Below are positions 35,311-47,387 of a stretch of DNA of 64,000 nucleotides, in pieces (position 1 is the first letter of the stretch; each line of letters opens with the position of its first letter). A model generated the notes under the pieces. The model ran no database searches. It was not told where the DNA came from and saw only the letters and a list, made by a program, of their open reading frames with translations. The stretch spans positions 1-64,000 of the forward strand of contig JADDOH010003942.1 in the NCBI GenBank assembly GCA_016648135.1. The letters run 5' to 3'. Both the position numbers and the translations under genes were made by a program. Source of the DNA: Agrypnia vestita (taxonomy: Eukaryota; Arthropoda; Insecta; Trichoptera; Phryganeidae).

Positions 35311-37005
35311 CACATCTTTTATATACCCATAATCTCATTATCTGTTAACATGGGATTATACAAATAATATCTTCCACTACTTGTCTAAAAAAAATTAACA
35401 TGGGAATTCATTTGTAATTCAAAATTTTTATTTTATTGATATAAATTTTTCTTTTGTAAATAATTATCCCTCACCACACACAAGAACCTTGAATCTTTTT
35501 GGTGAGCTAAAACCTATATAATAATTTGATTATTAATATCTATTAATTATCATTGTTGCAAAAAAATTTTATGTATTTATCTATTAAATAAAAATTAAAA
35601 TGATTCTGCAGATACAAGATTGCGGAATTCAATTTTGAAGGGAAGGAATGTATGAAAACATTTAATGTTATTTGTAGAATTAAGGATATTCGTACTTAAT
35701 TAAGGTATTTTAACACTGGACGGCTTATGAAACAATTTTAAATAGTTATTTTTTTACAGGTACAAATATCTCCAAAACATTTTATGAAAATCATTTTTCT
35801 CTTTAGATTACTGCGATTATTGTACTGATTAAAATAATTTTACTCTTAAGTACTGCGTCAATCCTGAGTTTTATGCTACATAACTTTTGCAATTAAAATC
35901 ATTCACAAGTATATTTTCGAAAGGGAAGTCTTTTGACTGATTTATCTTTCTACAGCTCCCTATCTATATCGTTCTTCCTATTTTGATCAAGAAGTAGTCT
36001 GATGTTATTTGGGCATCGCATTTTTTAAAATCTCAGTTTAAAATTAAACAGCAAGCTTTTACACGTAGAACGACGAATATCCGGGAAACAGCAGTACAAA
36101 TCATAAAATTATACGTAACATATCAAAATAATGTATTTAAATTATTTATAAGATATCTAATTGACAAAAACCTTTCAAAACTTGAAAAATATATTTAAAT
36201 ATTAACAAAAAATAATAACAATTTCTCTCGGACGCCCGGAAAACTTTTTTTCCACTTTAAATAAAATAAAAATAATTCATCCAACAAATCGTACACTAAT
36301 GGTCTTGTAATAGTGACAGGACACTGATGTTAGGGCTGAAAGGACCCTTATAGGATACGCGAGGGATTTACCCACTAACTTTCAAAACAAAATATCGGCT
36401 GGTCGTACGTTCTCCAAGGACGAAAATTTTGCTGAATAATAAATAATAGCGAACAAGCAAAACGTGCTTGTTAGACACCGAAATACTGAGTGTTACTTTT
36501 TGGGATAATTTAAACCCTATGTTCTACGTTTGTGTATAATATTAAAAACATTTTTTATTTGAGGCATACAAAAAAAAATTAACATTTTTTTATTATTCCA
36601 TTGAATACATGTACAATCACCACAAATGGGTCGTAAATTTTTTATATTATATTATTCCCCGTTAACCCTTCCGTGTCCACGTAGTAACATACATCCACAG
36701 AGTACATCGAACCTCCACCGCCACTTTTACTCTATTTTTCCTTTGTTGAAACGTAAAATAAAATATAACTAACGTGTCACAAATATGTTTGTATTATTTT
36801 AGTATATTAATAAAAGTTACACTAAAAAATTATGTTGGTACATATTTATTAATTTATTATTTGTGGATTCTTAAAAAATATACATATTAAAACACATATA
36901 TTTAAACAAACCACAAAAATTCTACTCCTTTACAGATTAATTAAAGTTCGTATAAAAATAATAATGCAAGTTGCACGATTGAGAATCAAAAAATTATATT
37001 CTTCT
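35310..37005. other. AT-rich DNA, no gene recognised
   Basis: No coding frame, RNA gene or terminal repeat recognised. Confidence 0.4.
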
Positions 37006-37010
37006 AAGCT

Positions 37011-37660
37011 TGTTATACACAGATAAATGCCGAATCTGAGAAATCCAAAAATCGCTGACCGATCAAGACTGAATTCGCTGATGGGCAGTTTCCACGCCTA
37101 GCAAAGATACCGACGCTACATTAACCACATCGACGTGCACGTACGCCATGCAGACGCAGGATATATAAAGCGGTACAAGGAACACAAAAATCAGTTCGTC
37201 CCTGGGCCTCAAGACTCGTGGTAGCGCTACTCGTCGGCCTTCACTCGCTTTTCACCTCGCGCCGCGATTCTCCACACTACCTCCGTAGCTGAGCATCGTT
37301 TCAACCGACGCTACGCCAACTGTCTATGAGTCTTCATCGATATCTCTTCATCTGCATTCACCCATTCTTCACCTCGCGCCGCACCACTCCACAGAATCTC
37401 CATATCCGAGCATCCACCTCTGTACACCGTATCGTCACACACACCACGATCAGCTGTCTACAATTGCCACAATGACCCATATGTGCCGCGTTGCCGCTCC
37501 ACTGACTTCAGACCTAATCAGCTGAGGCACTAATAAAACGTCGTCTCCAATTACACCATTGTAATCTCCTTCAAATAAAAAAACCTTAAAACCAGTTTCG
37601 TTTTTCCACACAGATATTTCCCGAAGTCAAAATTCGGGAATGGTGACCCCTTAATTATAA
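37011..37660 (+). mobile_element. Probable LTR with start of internal region
   Basis: A GC-richer block begins TGTTATACACAG, has a TATA-like GATATATAAAGCGG at about 37160, polyadenylation-type AATAAAA at about 37532 and 37574, and a C/T-rich interior. It is followed by a small hairpin CCCGAA...TTCGGG and TGGTGACCCC (from about 37639), like the primer-binding region of insect BEL/Pao or Ty3 elements. The exact LTR 3' end is uncertain. No gag or pol follows, so this is a remnant. GCCTTCACTCGC and CACCTCGCGCCGC occur twice (37240-37270, 37355-37390). Confidence 0.45.
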
Positions 37661-37679
37661 CATCTTTCTACACAACAGT

Positions 37680-38390
37680 GTGGGCTGTATAACGACAACA
37701 TCCTGATATATTCATTAATTTAATCAACACTTTACATTATTTTCTGAAAAAGCCCTAAAGGGCCTTAATAAATAAATAAGAAATATAATTTTAAAGAGTT
37801 AAAAAAGCTATCCAAGTAGTTGACAAAATAAAGTAATATTCTCAGAGCGCTTTGGAAACTGCAACAGTGTATTCATTGTTGCAAAAATTATAATTAGCAG
37901 ATGGGGTCCTACAGTCTACCAATTGTTTGTATTCGACTAAAATTGTTTTTAATGTACCTTAAACCCACACACTTTCAGTAGCAACTTGGTTCGTGACGTC
38001 AGTACAGCCCCAAACATCGAATAGACAAACAAGCGAGCAGCACACAAACAAACTGACGGCAACATAGTTACGTCAGAGAACAATGTCAACAAAATATATC
38101 GCACACGCGCGAGTCTCACTTGTCAGCCAGAAATTTTATTTGGCAAGTTATTCATTTAATTTTTCTACAAATAAAAATATGCTTAAAAAATATAAGATAT
38201 TTATAGTATAAGGGCCATTTGGTCATTAAAAAAATAAACTTGTGAGAAAATAATTTTGTTGAGAGTTTTAATTTAGTATCGACTTCACTTTTCTTGTATA
38301 CTTTACTTTATTATCTTTATTATTATATCCTTTTCTTATCTACTTTACTTTAGTACCATTATTATAATCTTTACTTTATATACTTTATTT
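37680..38390. other. AT-rich DNA, no gene recognised
   Basis: A stretch at 38000-38130 is slightly GC-richer (ACACGCGCGAGTCTCAC). At 38285-38410 ACTTTA-rich direct repeats with ATTATTAT are visible. No gene. Confidence 0.4.
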
Positions 38391-38394
38391 ATTT

Positions 38395-38910
38395 ATTACA
38401 TACTTTACTTTTCCACATAATCATCATTCAGTTGTAAGCAATTTTCGTAACGCTGCACCAGTTTCTTTATTCCCTGTGCATAGAAGTTTACCGACTGAGA
38501 ACTGAACCAGTTAACAATCAGTCTTCAATCAGACAAAGCAGTCTTCAGTTCCTGGTCTTATTCAAACTGTTGTTCACCATGCTGTTTAAAATGCAAGAAG
38601 AGAAAGTAGTCACTAGGTGAAAGTTCGAGACTACATGGGGTGTGGTCAAAATGTTCTTAAATCTTGAAAAAAAAACTTGAATTTACTTCTTGGTTTCGGC
38701 AGCGGTGTGAGGACGCGCGTTGTCATTAGAAAATTACGATGGACGACAGTTTCCCGCGTCGTTTTTAAAGTCTCGACATCACCTTCTAGCCTGTCTTTCA
38801 CTCATTAGTGTAAGTCTTATACACAAGGTACAACTCCCGATGAATTTTAGCAGGTAAAGAGCCTTTTGCACACAAAAATCGAATCACAGCGCGCACTTCT
38901 TAACAGGCGG
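38395..38910 (-). pseudogene. Degenerate mariner transposase, internally deleted
   Basis: The minus strand starts near 38907 with EVRAVIRFLCAKG, then IHRELYLVY (N-terminal helix-turn-helix region). It then runs through broken frames that keep NFLMTTRVLTPLPKP (second catalytic block, altered) and SPSDYFLFLHFKQH (third Asp present), and ends IKKLVQRYENCLQLNDDYV at 38400. The spacing between the N-terminal and catalytic blocks is far too short, so a large internal part is deleted. Residues match a mariner group different from those at 28.2 and 52.3 kb. No TIRs were recognised. Confidence 0.75.
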
Positions 38911-38914
38911 GGGC

Positions 38915-41250
38915 ATCGATTGCCGTGCAAATTGCCATCTGCATTTACTCACAGGCAAATGCCTGCTGAAACAATAAAAAACAACTGCAGTAATTTCGCC
39001 AATAGCTGACAGATGGCCCCGCATGCGTAAAATTGTGATCAGACCCGCTAACTATCATTTAAATATAAGCCGACGGCCCTTACTTAATAAATATGTCTAG
39101 TTTATAATATGTACTGTGCTATGGTAGAATAATAATTTTATTTTTAAATATTTTCTTAATTTCACACTGTCAGTTGTCTAATTAAAGAAAAATTAAATAA
39201 TTAACTACTTCTAATAATTGCCAATATTTTTTTAAATATATAAATACCGAGACACACTTTTCATGGAAGTGGATGTTTAATTTTTTAAAAAGTACATTAT
39301 TCTAACGCAATCTGTAGTAAAATTTTCTAATCTACCGATCATAAAAAAACACTTAGAAAATTTTCTTTACATCCATGTCAAGAACATGTCAGTCAAATTG
39401 CATTAGGTGATTTGTTAAAAAATTAGTCAAATTTTTTCTAAGAATCGATATCAATGTTACAATTATTACGTCAAATTATTTAGGTCTAAATTCAAAATAG
39501 CCAACAGTCTATCAAAATAAAATAGTAATAAAACAAAATATTGTGATAAACAAATTATCAATATTAGTAATGACAGAAAATATATTTAAACATTGTAAGA
39601 TAGCATTCTTAATGTGTAAATAAAAGCCTATACTGGACGTAATTATGTATCATTTTTATCAAATAATCGGCAGCCGGATAAGTTTTAATTTATTCACCTG
39701 CTCGAAATTTTTTTTTAATAAGTCGGAAATGACAAGTCTTTTTCTTGACTAAAGGTAGGTACTAACAATTGGTCGAAAAGTGCGTTACTAATTATTACTA
39801 ACCGTTAAGTTATTCTAAGTTAAACATAACCAGATGTGGTATAAAATTGTTTTTTATTTGACGTCAGTAAGAAGGTGAAAGACTTAAAATTTTAAAATTT
39901 CTTGATTTCGTGTTCAAACTATTTATATATAATCTTTTTCAAATAATGATGGGGGAAGTTAAAAATGTCGTTTAACGTTTGTCAGTTCGTTTTATCTTAA
40001 AATAATAGCACTAAGCGGGCCACAGAAATACGACCATAAAATCAAATCTTTGACATTTAATAATAAAAATAATATTTTAGAAATGCAAAAAGTGCTTAGG
40101 CAATAAACTTATATTTCGTTATAAATATTTTTTTATTCCTTCTGTCTTCTTTCATTTTCTTCTGTAAGATCAAAGTTACATAAAGCTTTAATTTTAGTTT
40201 GTGGTTCTTGAAATCACTAAAAGCAAATTAGAATCACAAAACATTCAATTGGAATAAACTCACGGACACGTGAAGCAATTTAGAAATGGATTTACGGAAA
40301 ACTTATGTGTAAACAGGATTGACCAGAATCATTACATTGACTAATGCCAACGTGATGATTCCGGTGCGAGAAAAAACACAAATCCTTCAAACACTAAAAA
40401 CAAGAAATCCCAAATCTTTTCGCAATACTGTGAATTGCCAAAAGATTGATACTATCAATCGTGAATTGCTATAAAAAGAGGTCCTTAGAAAATTGAGTCC
40501 TGTCTGAAGAATCTTGGATTCGGAAGTCTACAGTCCAACTACTTGGAGGACCGGACAGGCACTAGAAGAAGAATGTCAACCAAATATATTCAGATTATTA
40601 TTAGAATTCATTGTGGGTGACGATATACATGAAATACAAATAAAAATGTATGTTCTCAAATAGAAAGCGACATACAATTTTATAAAAAGGGTAATCGATA
40701 AATTACTCGGGTTGCTGTGGTACGCGGCGCGATACATTGTGAATATAATCACGAATATCATGAATCTACCAGGAGCTCAGAGGCGGAGAAAGTAAGATAC
40801 ATCTTAGGTATTCCTGCATAAGTTATGAAACTCGCGATAAATTACGATGAAACATGAATTCGTTGGCGGAGTACGGAGAAAGATTTGTCAGTTTCCACAC
40901 GTCTAGACCTCTCTGTCGCACAGTTGCCGCCCCCTACGCCGCCGCATGCAATATATTATTCTCGGAAACTTTTGCAAATTGATTCCTCTTGCTTTTCATG
41001 CAAACAATACAATAGCACCGCTGTGAGTAAACACATTCGATACAATGCTATTTTTCTTGCAAATAATACAACACTGATTTTTATTCATACCTTCAGTAAA
41101 CCATCGCTTTGCAATACAACTTTGCTTTGCTCGCTAACAAAATAACCTTGCTTCGCTGCTTAGTGCGCGACAATATTGAGTTGTTTGCTCTGAAATGTCC
41201 ATTATCAATTTTCCCACAAAATTTTTAATAATCCAAACAAGCGTTTTTTT
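38915..41250. other. AT-rich DNA, no gene recognised
   Basis: No domain in any frame. The 86-codon ORF at 40885-41145 and the 61-codon minus ORF at 40576-40761 are unassigned. Confidence 0.4.
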
Positions 41251-41269
41251 GGATTCCCAGCCGCCCGAA

Positions 41270-41600
41270 AGAATCCTCTCGTGTCAGCGAGTGGCGAGTG
41301 TTCGGTGAATGTCGCGTATGTAGTAGTCGAATGAATGTGTACATCGGAGGTAGGTAATAATGAAGAAGATCAGTGCAGGGTACATGGTGCAATTTATTGT
41401 AACAGTTAACGGGTCGTGTTACGTAAAGGTTCTCGCGTGTACTATGGCGGCCGGCAACACGGTGTTGTGCCTGAAGCAACCGGGAACGGGTGAGCCAATT
41501 CGAGCTCTGATTGGCGGATGTAGGCCTGATGCATACGGCTGGACCCACGGAGGCTCCCGACCACCACGGAATTTTTCTTGAGAGTCCTGGGACACTATGA
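41270..41600 (+). promoter_or_regulatory. GC-rich island; possible promoter and first exon
   Basis: G+C and CpG content rise sharply here. The plus strand has an ATG at 41444 in good context (A at -3, G at +4) that opens MAAGNTVLCLKQPGTG. This is followed at 41490-41495 by GTGAGC, a good splice-donor match. CTGATTGGCGG just downstream contains an inverted CCAAT box. Overlapping frames are open on both strands (74 codons + and 128 codons -), as is common in GC-rich DNA. I do not recognise the peptide. A host 5' exon is one explanation; a GC-rich transposon end is another. Confidence 0.3.
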
Positions 41601-41609
41601 GTACGTTCC

Positions 41610-42465
41610 ATTTTTCATACACAAGCGCTTATGATGCTTTAGATGAAAATGATCTTGTAATAGAATAAACGCATAATATTTTAGAACAATTTGAGAACAA
41701 TAAGCGTGACTTTTATTTAAAAATATATTTGGAAAAAAATCGGATTTAAATGTTTATCTGGCAGAATATTATGCAATATTAATATCTAGTATAATTATTA
41801 GTGTATTAGGAATATTACGAGATATATATCTTATTTTAGTTTCTTTTTAAAATATATGCTTATGAAAAGACATGCTTCTTGTTCCCACCGCACGCCTCTG
41901 CTTTTGCCTCTGTATTTTTCCTACATATGTATTTTTCCTGTGCATCTTTCAATGTTAATGTAAAATTGCATCTTAACAATATAATGTAGAATGTTTTAAA
42001 ATTTAAACAATTGTGTTTAAGTTTTTGATTAAAAACTTCATTCCCAACAATAATAATTCCGTAATCGTCATTAAATTAATTAAAAACAACACTCCGTTTT
42101 AAAAATTATTATTAAATAAAATGAGAACATTAACTTTGTGCTTTTGAGTGATGATGAATGATAATGAATTAGCTACTCTAAATTAGATTTTTTAAATATT
42201 TCATTTTAATTAAATTAAATAAAAATAAAAATTAAAACTAATAAGTTCATCCATTACTAAATCGCATATAATTCTCTGCACAACAATATCCGTCACTAAT
42301 TTTACAAGATAACTCAAATAATAATGAGGCATAAGAAGCAAAAAAAGCATAATATTTCTCTTTTTAATAATGTCCATCAATAACGTCATAAAGTTGCTAC
42401 GCTAATCTAGATAACGCTGTCTCACAGCCTTAACACAGGCCGAAATATATAAGTACGTCATTTAA
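41610..42465. other. AT-rich DNA, no gene recognised
   Basis: No coding frame or terminal repeat recognised. Confidence 0.4.
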
Positions 42466-42474
42466 GGCCGATTA

Positions 42475-42617
42475 CAGTAGCCGGCAAACATCTTGAAATT
42501 TTACGGCGTAGTGGGGGGAAGTTTGCGCATGTACCATTCTACCAAAGAGACCCAAATTTTGTCTTCTGCGCATTCCCCCACTACGCCAAAGAATTTCAAG
42601 AAGTTTGCCGGCAACTG
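42475..42617. mobile_element. 143-bp MITE with TA target duplication
   Basis: The left CAGTAGCCGGCAAACATCTT, then GAAATTTTACGGCGTAGTGG, is complemented at the right end with few differences (CCACTACGCCAAAGAATTTC ... TTTGCCGGCAACTG). TA flanks both sides (42473-42474 and 42618-42619), as for Tc1/mariner-type insertions. Nearly the whole element is TIR and the interior is non-coding. Confidence 0.8.
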
Positions 42618-42689
42618 TACAGCTACTTAAATAATAAATGTAATGAGTAGCACATTTTTCGGTGCACTAAATCGTAACTTAACTAACTA

Positions 42690-43790
42690 ACTAACTAACC
42701 ATCACGCCGTTTCCCCGCAGAGGTAGGCAGAGAGGATAGAACACCATATTTTTCTATTTTGGCACACCACTTTTGCTTCGGCTACATTCATACATCTTCT
42801 CATGCAAGCTCTACGGTTGTTGAGGCTTTTAACAGGGCCATCCTCAAATACTTGTAGTATCTTATCGTGCCAGGTATTTCCTCTATTTCTGTTGCCTTCA
42901 ATACTCGCCCCATATATTTTATTAACCATTGTTTCCTCGCTCATACGTTTTACCATGACCACACCATCTCAGCACTCCTTTCTTTATTCTGTCTACCACA
43001 CAATTCTAATTTGTTAATTCCTCACTCTATCGACCAAATATTTTCCACACGTGCGCTTTAGTGACCGCATTTCTACCGCATTCAGTGTATTTTCATTCCT
43101 CTTCTCCAATTCCAAGCTTCACTTCCATACATCAGATTGGGCACAGGAATGCCATTATGAACCGCTAGTCTTGCTTCTTTTGACAGATTCTTATTGGCCA
43201 TAATGGTATTCAGAGCACCATTAACTTTGTTACCACAGTCACTCTCCTTTCGAAAACGTTCTTAGTCTCGCCGTCTCTACTAAATATACTTTTCAAGTAC
43301 ACAAACTCACTCACTTGTTCTAAGAATTCGTTTTTTACAATTAAATCCCACTAAGTCATTCTTTCTTCTCTCTCGAACACCATCACTTTCGATTTGCTGA
43401 TATTCAAGTTCACTCTACAGGCATACATCAGACATCCTGAATACGTACTAAAGATCAGCTTCACTGTTAGTCACTAATACTGCATCGTCTGCGTATAATA
43501 AACAGGATATGGTGAGCCCGTTCATTTTCGCTCATACTTCTAGTTCCTTCAGTTCTTTCATACAATTGTCCATATACAGATTGAAAAGCTATGGTGATAA
43601 TACGCATCCCTATTTGACACCTTTTGTAATATCAAACCATGATGTGAATGCCCCATTAATTCTCAAGCAAGCACTACTTCCCTCGTATAGGGATGCGATT
43701 GCTTGTATGAGCTTACTCTTCACTCCGTATTCAGACAAAACCTTCCATATGTATCTTAAAAAAGAAAAATTAGAGCAGCTTACTAGTGGG
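42690..43790 (-). pseudogene. LINE family C, RT C-terminal half (longest copy)
   Basis: The minus strand encodes the palm to C-terminus of a non-LTR reverse transcriptase. Near 43495-43483 lies LLYADDAVLVTNSEADL, with the catalytic YADD intact. Further on come YGSEAWNW, RIKKGVLRWCGHGK, RRACMRRCMNVAEAKVVCQ and LSAYLCGETA at the end (42702). In-frame stops and frameshifts lie between these blocks; the only long open piece is the last 86 codons (42962-42702). The 3' tail on the minus strand is a TTAGTTAG-type repeat. Other copies lie at 13.4, 16.5 and 24.9 kb. The clade is not certain. Confidence 0.75.
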
Positions 43791-43794
43791 TTAT

Positions 43795-44335
43795 ATTATT
43801 TTTCCATTCAGTGATATAAATAATTTTGACATATTTCATCACCATTATTAGTTTGTCTACCCTCTAAAGTTTCCACTTAATTTTCTTAATAGCTAATTAA
43901 AGAACAAAAGATGAGATGGTTACTGAGCGAACTAGGTGTCTAGTTTGTAAATGTTATTACGGGATTTCCCCACACCCTTGGCGTCTTGTTTCAGGGTTGT
44001 TAAAATATTACCACTGTTACTGGAGGGTCACTAATATTCATAAAATTAAAGCATTTTTTATAAATTATAAAAATAAAGGTACCTTCATACAGCAAAAATC
44101 TTTAAAAAATAATACTATTAAATACATAAACATATCACAACAATAGAGTAGATATTGTGCGGGAAGAAAGAAATGACATTGTTGAAAACGGGTTAACTCC
44201 TTGTTCTCATTACAAACAATAGAATAATAAACATATGTAGGTACATTATTTTTTGTATTATTTATTTTAGCAAAGTATATTCAAGCATTCCTCCCCCTCA
44301 CCGGAACATTTAATTTACCGGGCGCCCAAGGCACC
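43795..44335. other. AT-rich DNA, no gene recognised
   Basis: No domain; the 76-codon ORF at 43916-44146 is unassigned. Confidence 0.4.
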
Positions 44336-44339
44336 AAAT

Positions 44340-44395
44340 TCGCTGTCAACAATATTATAGATGTCTCATAGAGACGAAATTATATATTTATTTTT
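44340..44395. repeat. R-61-type TIR fragment
   Basis: AATATTATAGATGTCTCATA, then GAGACGAAATTATAT, resembles the terminal repeat of the element at 61467-61822. No second arm is nearby. Confidence 0.4.
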
Positions 44396-44479
44396 TTAAA
44401 GGATAGTTTTATAAAAAAATATTGCTTTAAAAAATTCCAATCAAAAAAATTGTCAATAGATAGAAATAAAATTTTGCCT

Positions 44480-44780
44480 ATCATGCTTGCGGATCCTAAA
44501 GAATTAGTTCACTAAATTTGGGTCGGATCGGTCGAACGGTACAGATTTGTATTAATTAAATTATATCAGTTGGAGGAGGAGGGGTAAAGAGGAAGGAAGA
44601 AATTTCGCTTTTGTTACCCATCGTGTCCTAAAGTATATGTATGCAAAATTTGGTCCAAATCAGTCAAACGGTGTAGATTTGTACAAAAAATGGGAGGGGA
44701 TAAATGTCGCCTATGTTACCCGCCGGGTTTTAAAGAATTAGTGTAGAGAACAAACAGAGACATTGGGTTGTATATATAGA
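44480..44780 (-). mobile_element. Helitron-like element, copy with intact 5' end
   Basis: On the minus strand it starts exactly at 44780 with TCTATATATACAACCCAATG and runs through two ~130-bp units (cores near 44670 and 44536) before fading out at about 44480. The 5' TC abuts the 3' CTAG of the next copy with no base between. Confidence 0.65.
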
Positions 44781-45175
44781 CTAGCTGTTGGTACCCGGCG
44801 TTGCACGGGTTAAGGATTAAGTTAAAAATATATTTCTTGGGAGAAACAAAGGTTTGATTCAAATGGTATAGATTTGCATCGAAAATGTATCAGGGGGAGG
44901 AGAAAAGGTAAAAGGGGAGAGAAGAAATATAGCCTATGTTACCCGCCGAGTCCTTAAGAATAAGTTTCCAAATATTGAGTCCGATCAGTCAAACGGTACA
45001 TATTTGCATCGAAAATATGTCAGGGGAGGGGAAGGGGTATGAGAATAGGGAGGAAATGTTGCCAATGTTACCCGCCGGGTCCTAAAGCATAAGTACGCAA
45101 AATTTGAATCGAATCGGACAAACGGTCTGGATTTGTATAGAGAACAGACAGACAGACATTGAGTTTTATAGGTAT
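44781..45175 (-). mobile_element. Helitron-like element with hairpin and CTAG end
   Basis: On the minus strand it runs from about 45175 (TATACCTATAAAACTCAATG, TCTGTCTGTCTGTTCTC) through three units (cores near 45124, 44993 and 44862) to a 3' end made of a hairpin ACCCG/CGGGT (44810-44793, 8-nt loop), eight bases, and CTAG at 44784-44781. Hairpin plus CTRR is the diagnostic 3' end of Helitrons. It is non-autonomous. Confidence 0.7.
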
Positions 45176-45225
45176 AAACACGCGCGTATTCGAATGCAAA
45201 GTTGTGTCAAAAAAATTGTGAATAA
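45176..45225 (-). repeat. Helitron-like fragment, second type
   Basis: The minus strand reads TTTGACACAACTTTGCATTC, then GAATACGCG, matching 24695-24725. It is attached directly to the 5' end of the preceding element. Confidence 0.45.
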
Positions 45226-45409
45226 AAAAGACACCTGATGAAAGGAAACCTTTTTTTAAAATTTATTTACGAAAAGCATATATACATAGTGAGTAGATAG
45301 TAATTTATACAATATACATAAATAAGAAAATAATACATAACAAAGTACATTAGAGTAATAAGTGTTCATGCTAGATTTAAATCAAAGATATTAAAATTTA
45401 TAACTAAAA

Positions 45410-45765
45410 CTAGCTGCAACTTACGGTACTTTTACATGAATTAGTAATAACGACTTTTATCAAAATATCTTAACATTTTTTTAATATTTCCCCGCCGGCA
45501 GTTAATAGTACTATTTTAAACCCTGGGGACTGTGCTTGGCGGAACGTGTAATTGTTCGCGTCTTTGCTAAGTCCTATTTGTACTTTTGACCATTCACGCA
45601 GGCTCGGAGGTAGCAACATCGCTATGTTGCGTCCGGTTCGGGTTTTCTGGCCCGGAGTTCATGGCGGAGATGGCCGTTTAATTTCCTTTTTTTAGGCGTG
45701 AATTCGAACTAAATAACGTACGTTTCATGAAGTTACGGACAGACAACGAAATTATGATGTTTGAC
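45410..45765 (-). mobile_element. Dispersed repeat E, copy without insert
   Basis: On the plus strand it starts CTAGCTGCAACTTACGGTAC, shares CCGCCGGCAGTTAATAG-like, TATTTTAAACCCTGGGGACT, GTTCGCGTCTTTGCTAAGTC, CCCGGAGTTCATGGCGGAGA and GTGAATTCGAAC with 30045-30665, and ends ACGGACAGACAACGAAATTA. Its CTAG edge suggests a Helitron 3' end on the minus strand. Confidence 0.55.
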
Positions 45766-46079
45766 GATCTCTTTCCAGTGTTCCTGGTTTCATAAGTGGA
45801 TTTTAATTGCGGTATCTTGTGTTCTTACTACACACGTTCACCCCATGAGACTCCCTTCCACAAAGATGTCATACGAAGTAGACAGTACATAAATCTAAGA
45901 CCGCTGCAAATGAAATTCTAAATAAAGCATGGTGCTTTCGTAATGCGGGGGGATTTAATGTCCTCGCTATATTTCAGTTACGATGCATGCGCACCGTAAA
46001 ATGGAATTTCTCTTAAATGTTCATAGAGATTACACTAGTAATAAATATTTTACATTTAAAAACTATACGGGGACATCAT

Positions 46080-46138
46080 TTCGCGAAATTGAGTGCTGTG
46101 GTTTTATAGAACTCAATTTATCTTTTGTATAATGTTAG
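46080..46138. repeat. Mariner-type subterminal hairpin, second copy
   Basis: AATTGAG (46087) and CTCAATT (ending about 46118) with GTGGTTTTATAGA between match 28885-28945. No transposase remains nearby. Confidence 0.45.
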
Positions 46139-46139
46139 T

Positions 46140-47385
46140 CTTTTATATAATTTCGAGATCGTAATAAACATCTGGAAGAAGATAATATAAAGAAGATAAT
46201 ATAAATAAATACTCTTATATATAATATTTTTTGAAATGAGTGCTATATGATGAATCACTTTTTTAAATTTACTTGAAAACTTATAATACTTTTGTTTTAA
46301 ACTTACTTATTACTCCGAGAAAATCATTATTTATGAGGCATTCGCTTTGTCGAAACATATGTATATGCTACTGGTAAGTAAAATACCTGAACAAAGTGGG
46401 GATTGACGGAAAGAGCTACAATGGCAATGGAAAATTATATGAAGAAGAATAAATTCAACCAAATACATTATTTTGTTACAATGGCAAGCCCAGTGCCCCA
46501 GTCAGGGATCCGAATAATAAACACGGCTCCGTGCCCCTCGCGTCATTTTTTACCCTTGCCGTATATTTATTTTGTCATTTGCTTTTCTATCGAATATAAG
46601 CATTTTTTCTTGAATTTTTTTTTTGTGATCTGAACTCATCCACGAGAAATTCAGTATAAATGGACTGTAGGTATTATCCAAAGATATTGTATCATAAGCT
46701 ATTTGGTATTATACATTATTTGCTTGCACTTTGTGTTATTCATGTACATAAATAAATATGTTTTACCACAAGTTACGCGGCGGCATAGACACTGGAAGGT
46801 TTCATAGATAGGGTCGGAATTCATCCTCCACACTGTCAAATTGGCGATTCTCAATCTACCGCCCAAAACAATAATTAATAACATTCACAGTAGGACCATA
46901 GTGTAAGATGAAGTCCACCGAATAACAAAGATGAACCATCGGGGTAAAAAGTCATGGCCCAAGCGCAAGTATTTCCTCAATCAGCTGCACACCGGATGCA
47001 GGGGACAGAAGATAGCGGGGCGTGCCGTCAACACCAGCTTTTCTCCGACTACAGGGGACGTGGACCGAGTATGAGAATTATAAATGGGACACGTATAAAA
47101 GGGTGTTGCAGGTTGCAAAAATCCTTAAAAACGTTTGTTCCGTATTAGTTGAATATTCACGATATTTCCATAAAGTCGTGGATTTTTCATGTAATTAAAT
47201 ATTCACAATAGTTATATTCTACTTTTGTCGTGTAAATAATACTGGAGTATTTATAAATCACACTCCATTTACAAAACACGTCCACTTTCTTACTTTATCT
47301 ACGCCATTCGTCTTTCTGAAGATGTACTCAAAGGAAACGGATTCCTTCTTTAGGATTTTCCTAGAATTTATATTATTTCTGTAAG
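46140..47385. other. No gene recognised; moderate G+C at 46930-47110
   Basis: A 64-codon ORF (46954-47148) lies in the GC-richer piece but has no recognised motif. The rest is AT-rich. Confidence 0.35.
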
Positions 47386-47387
47386 AA

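Noticed and set aside
41225..41611. 128-codon minus ORF as a gene
   Set aside because: It lies in GC-rich DNA where stops are rare, has no motif, and overlaps a frame open on the other strand.
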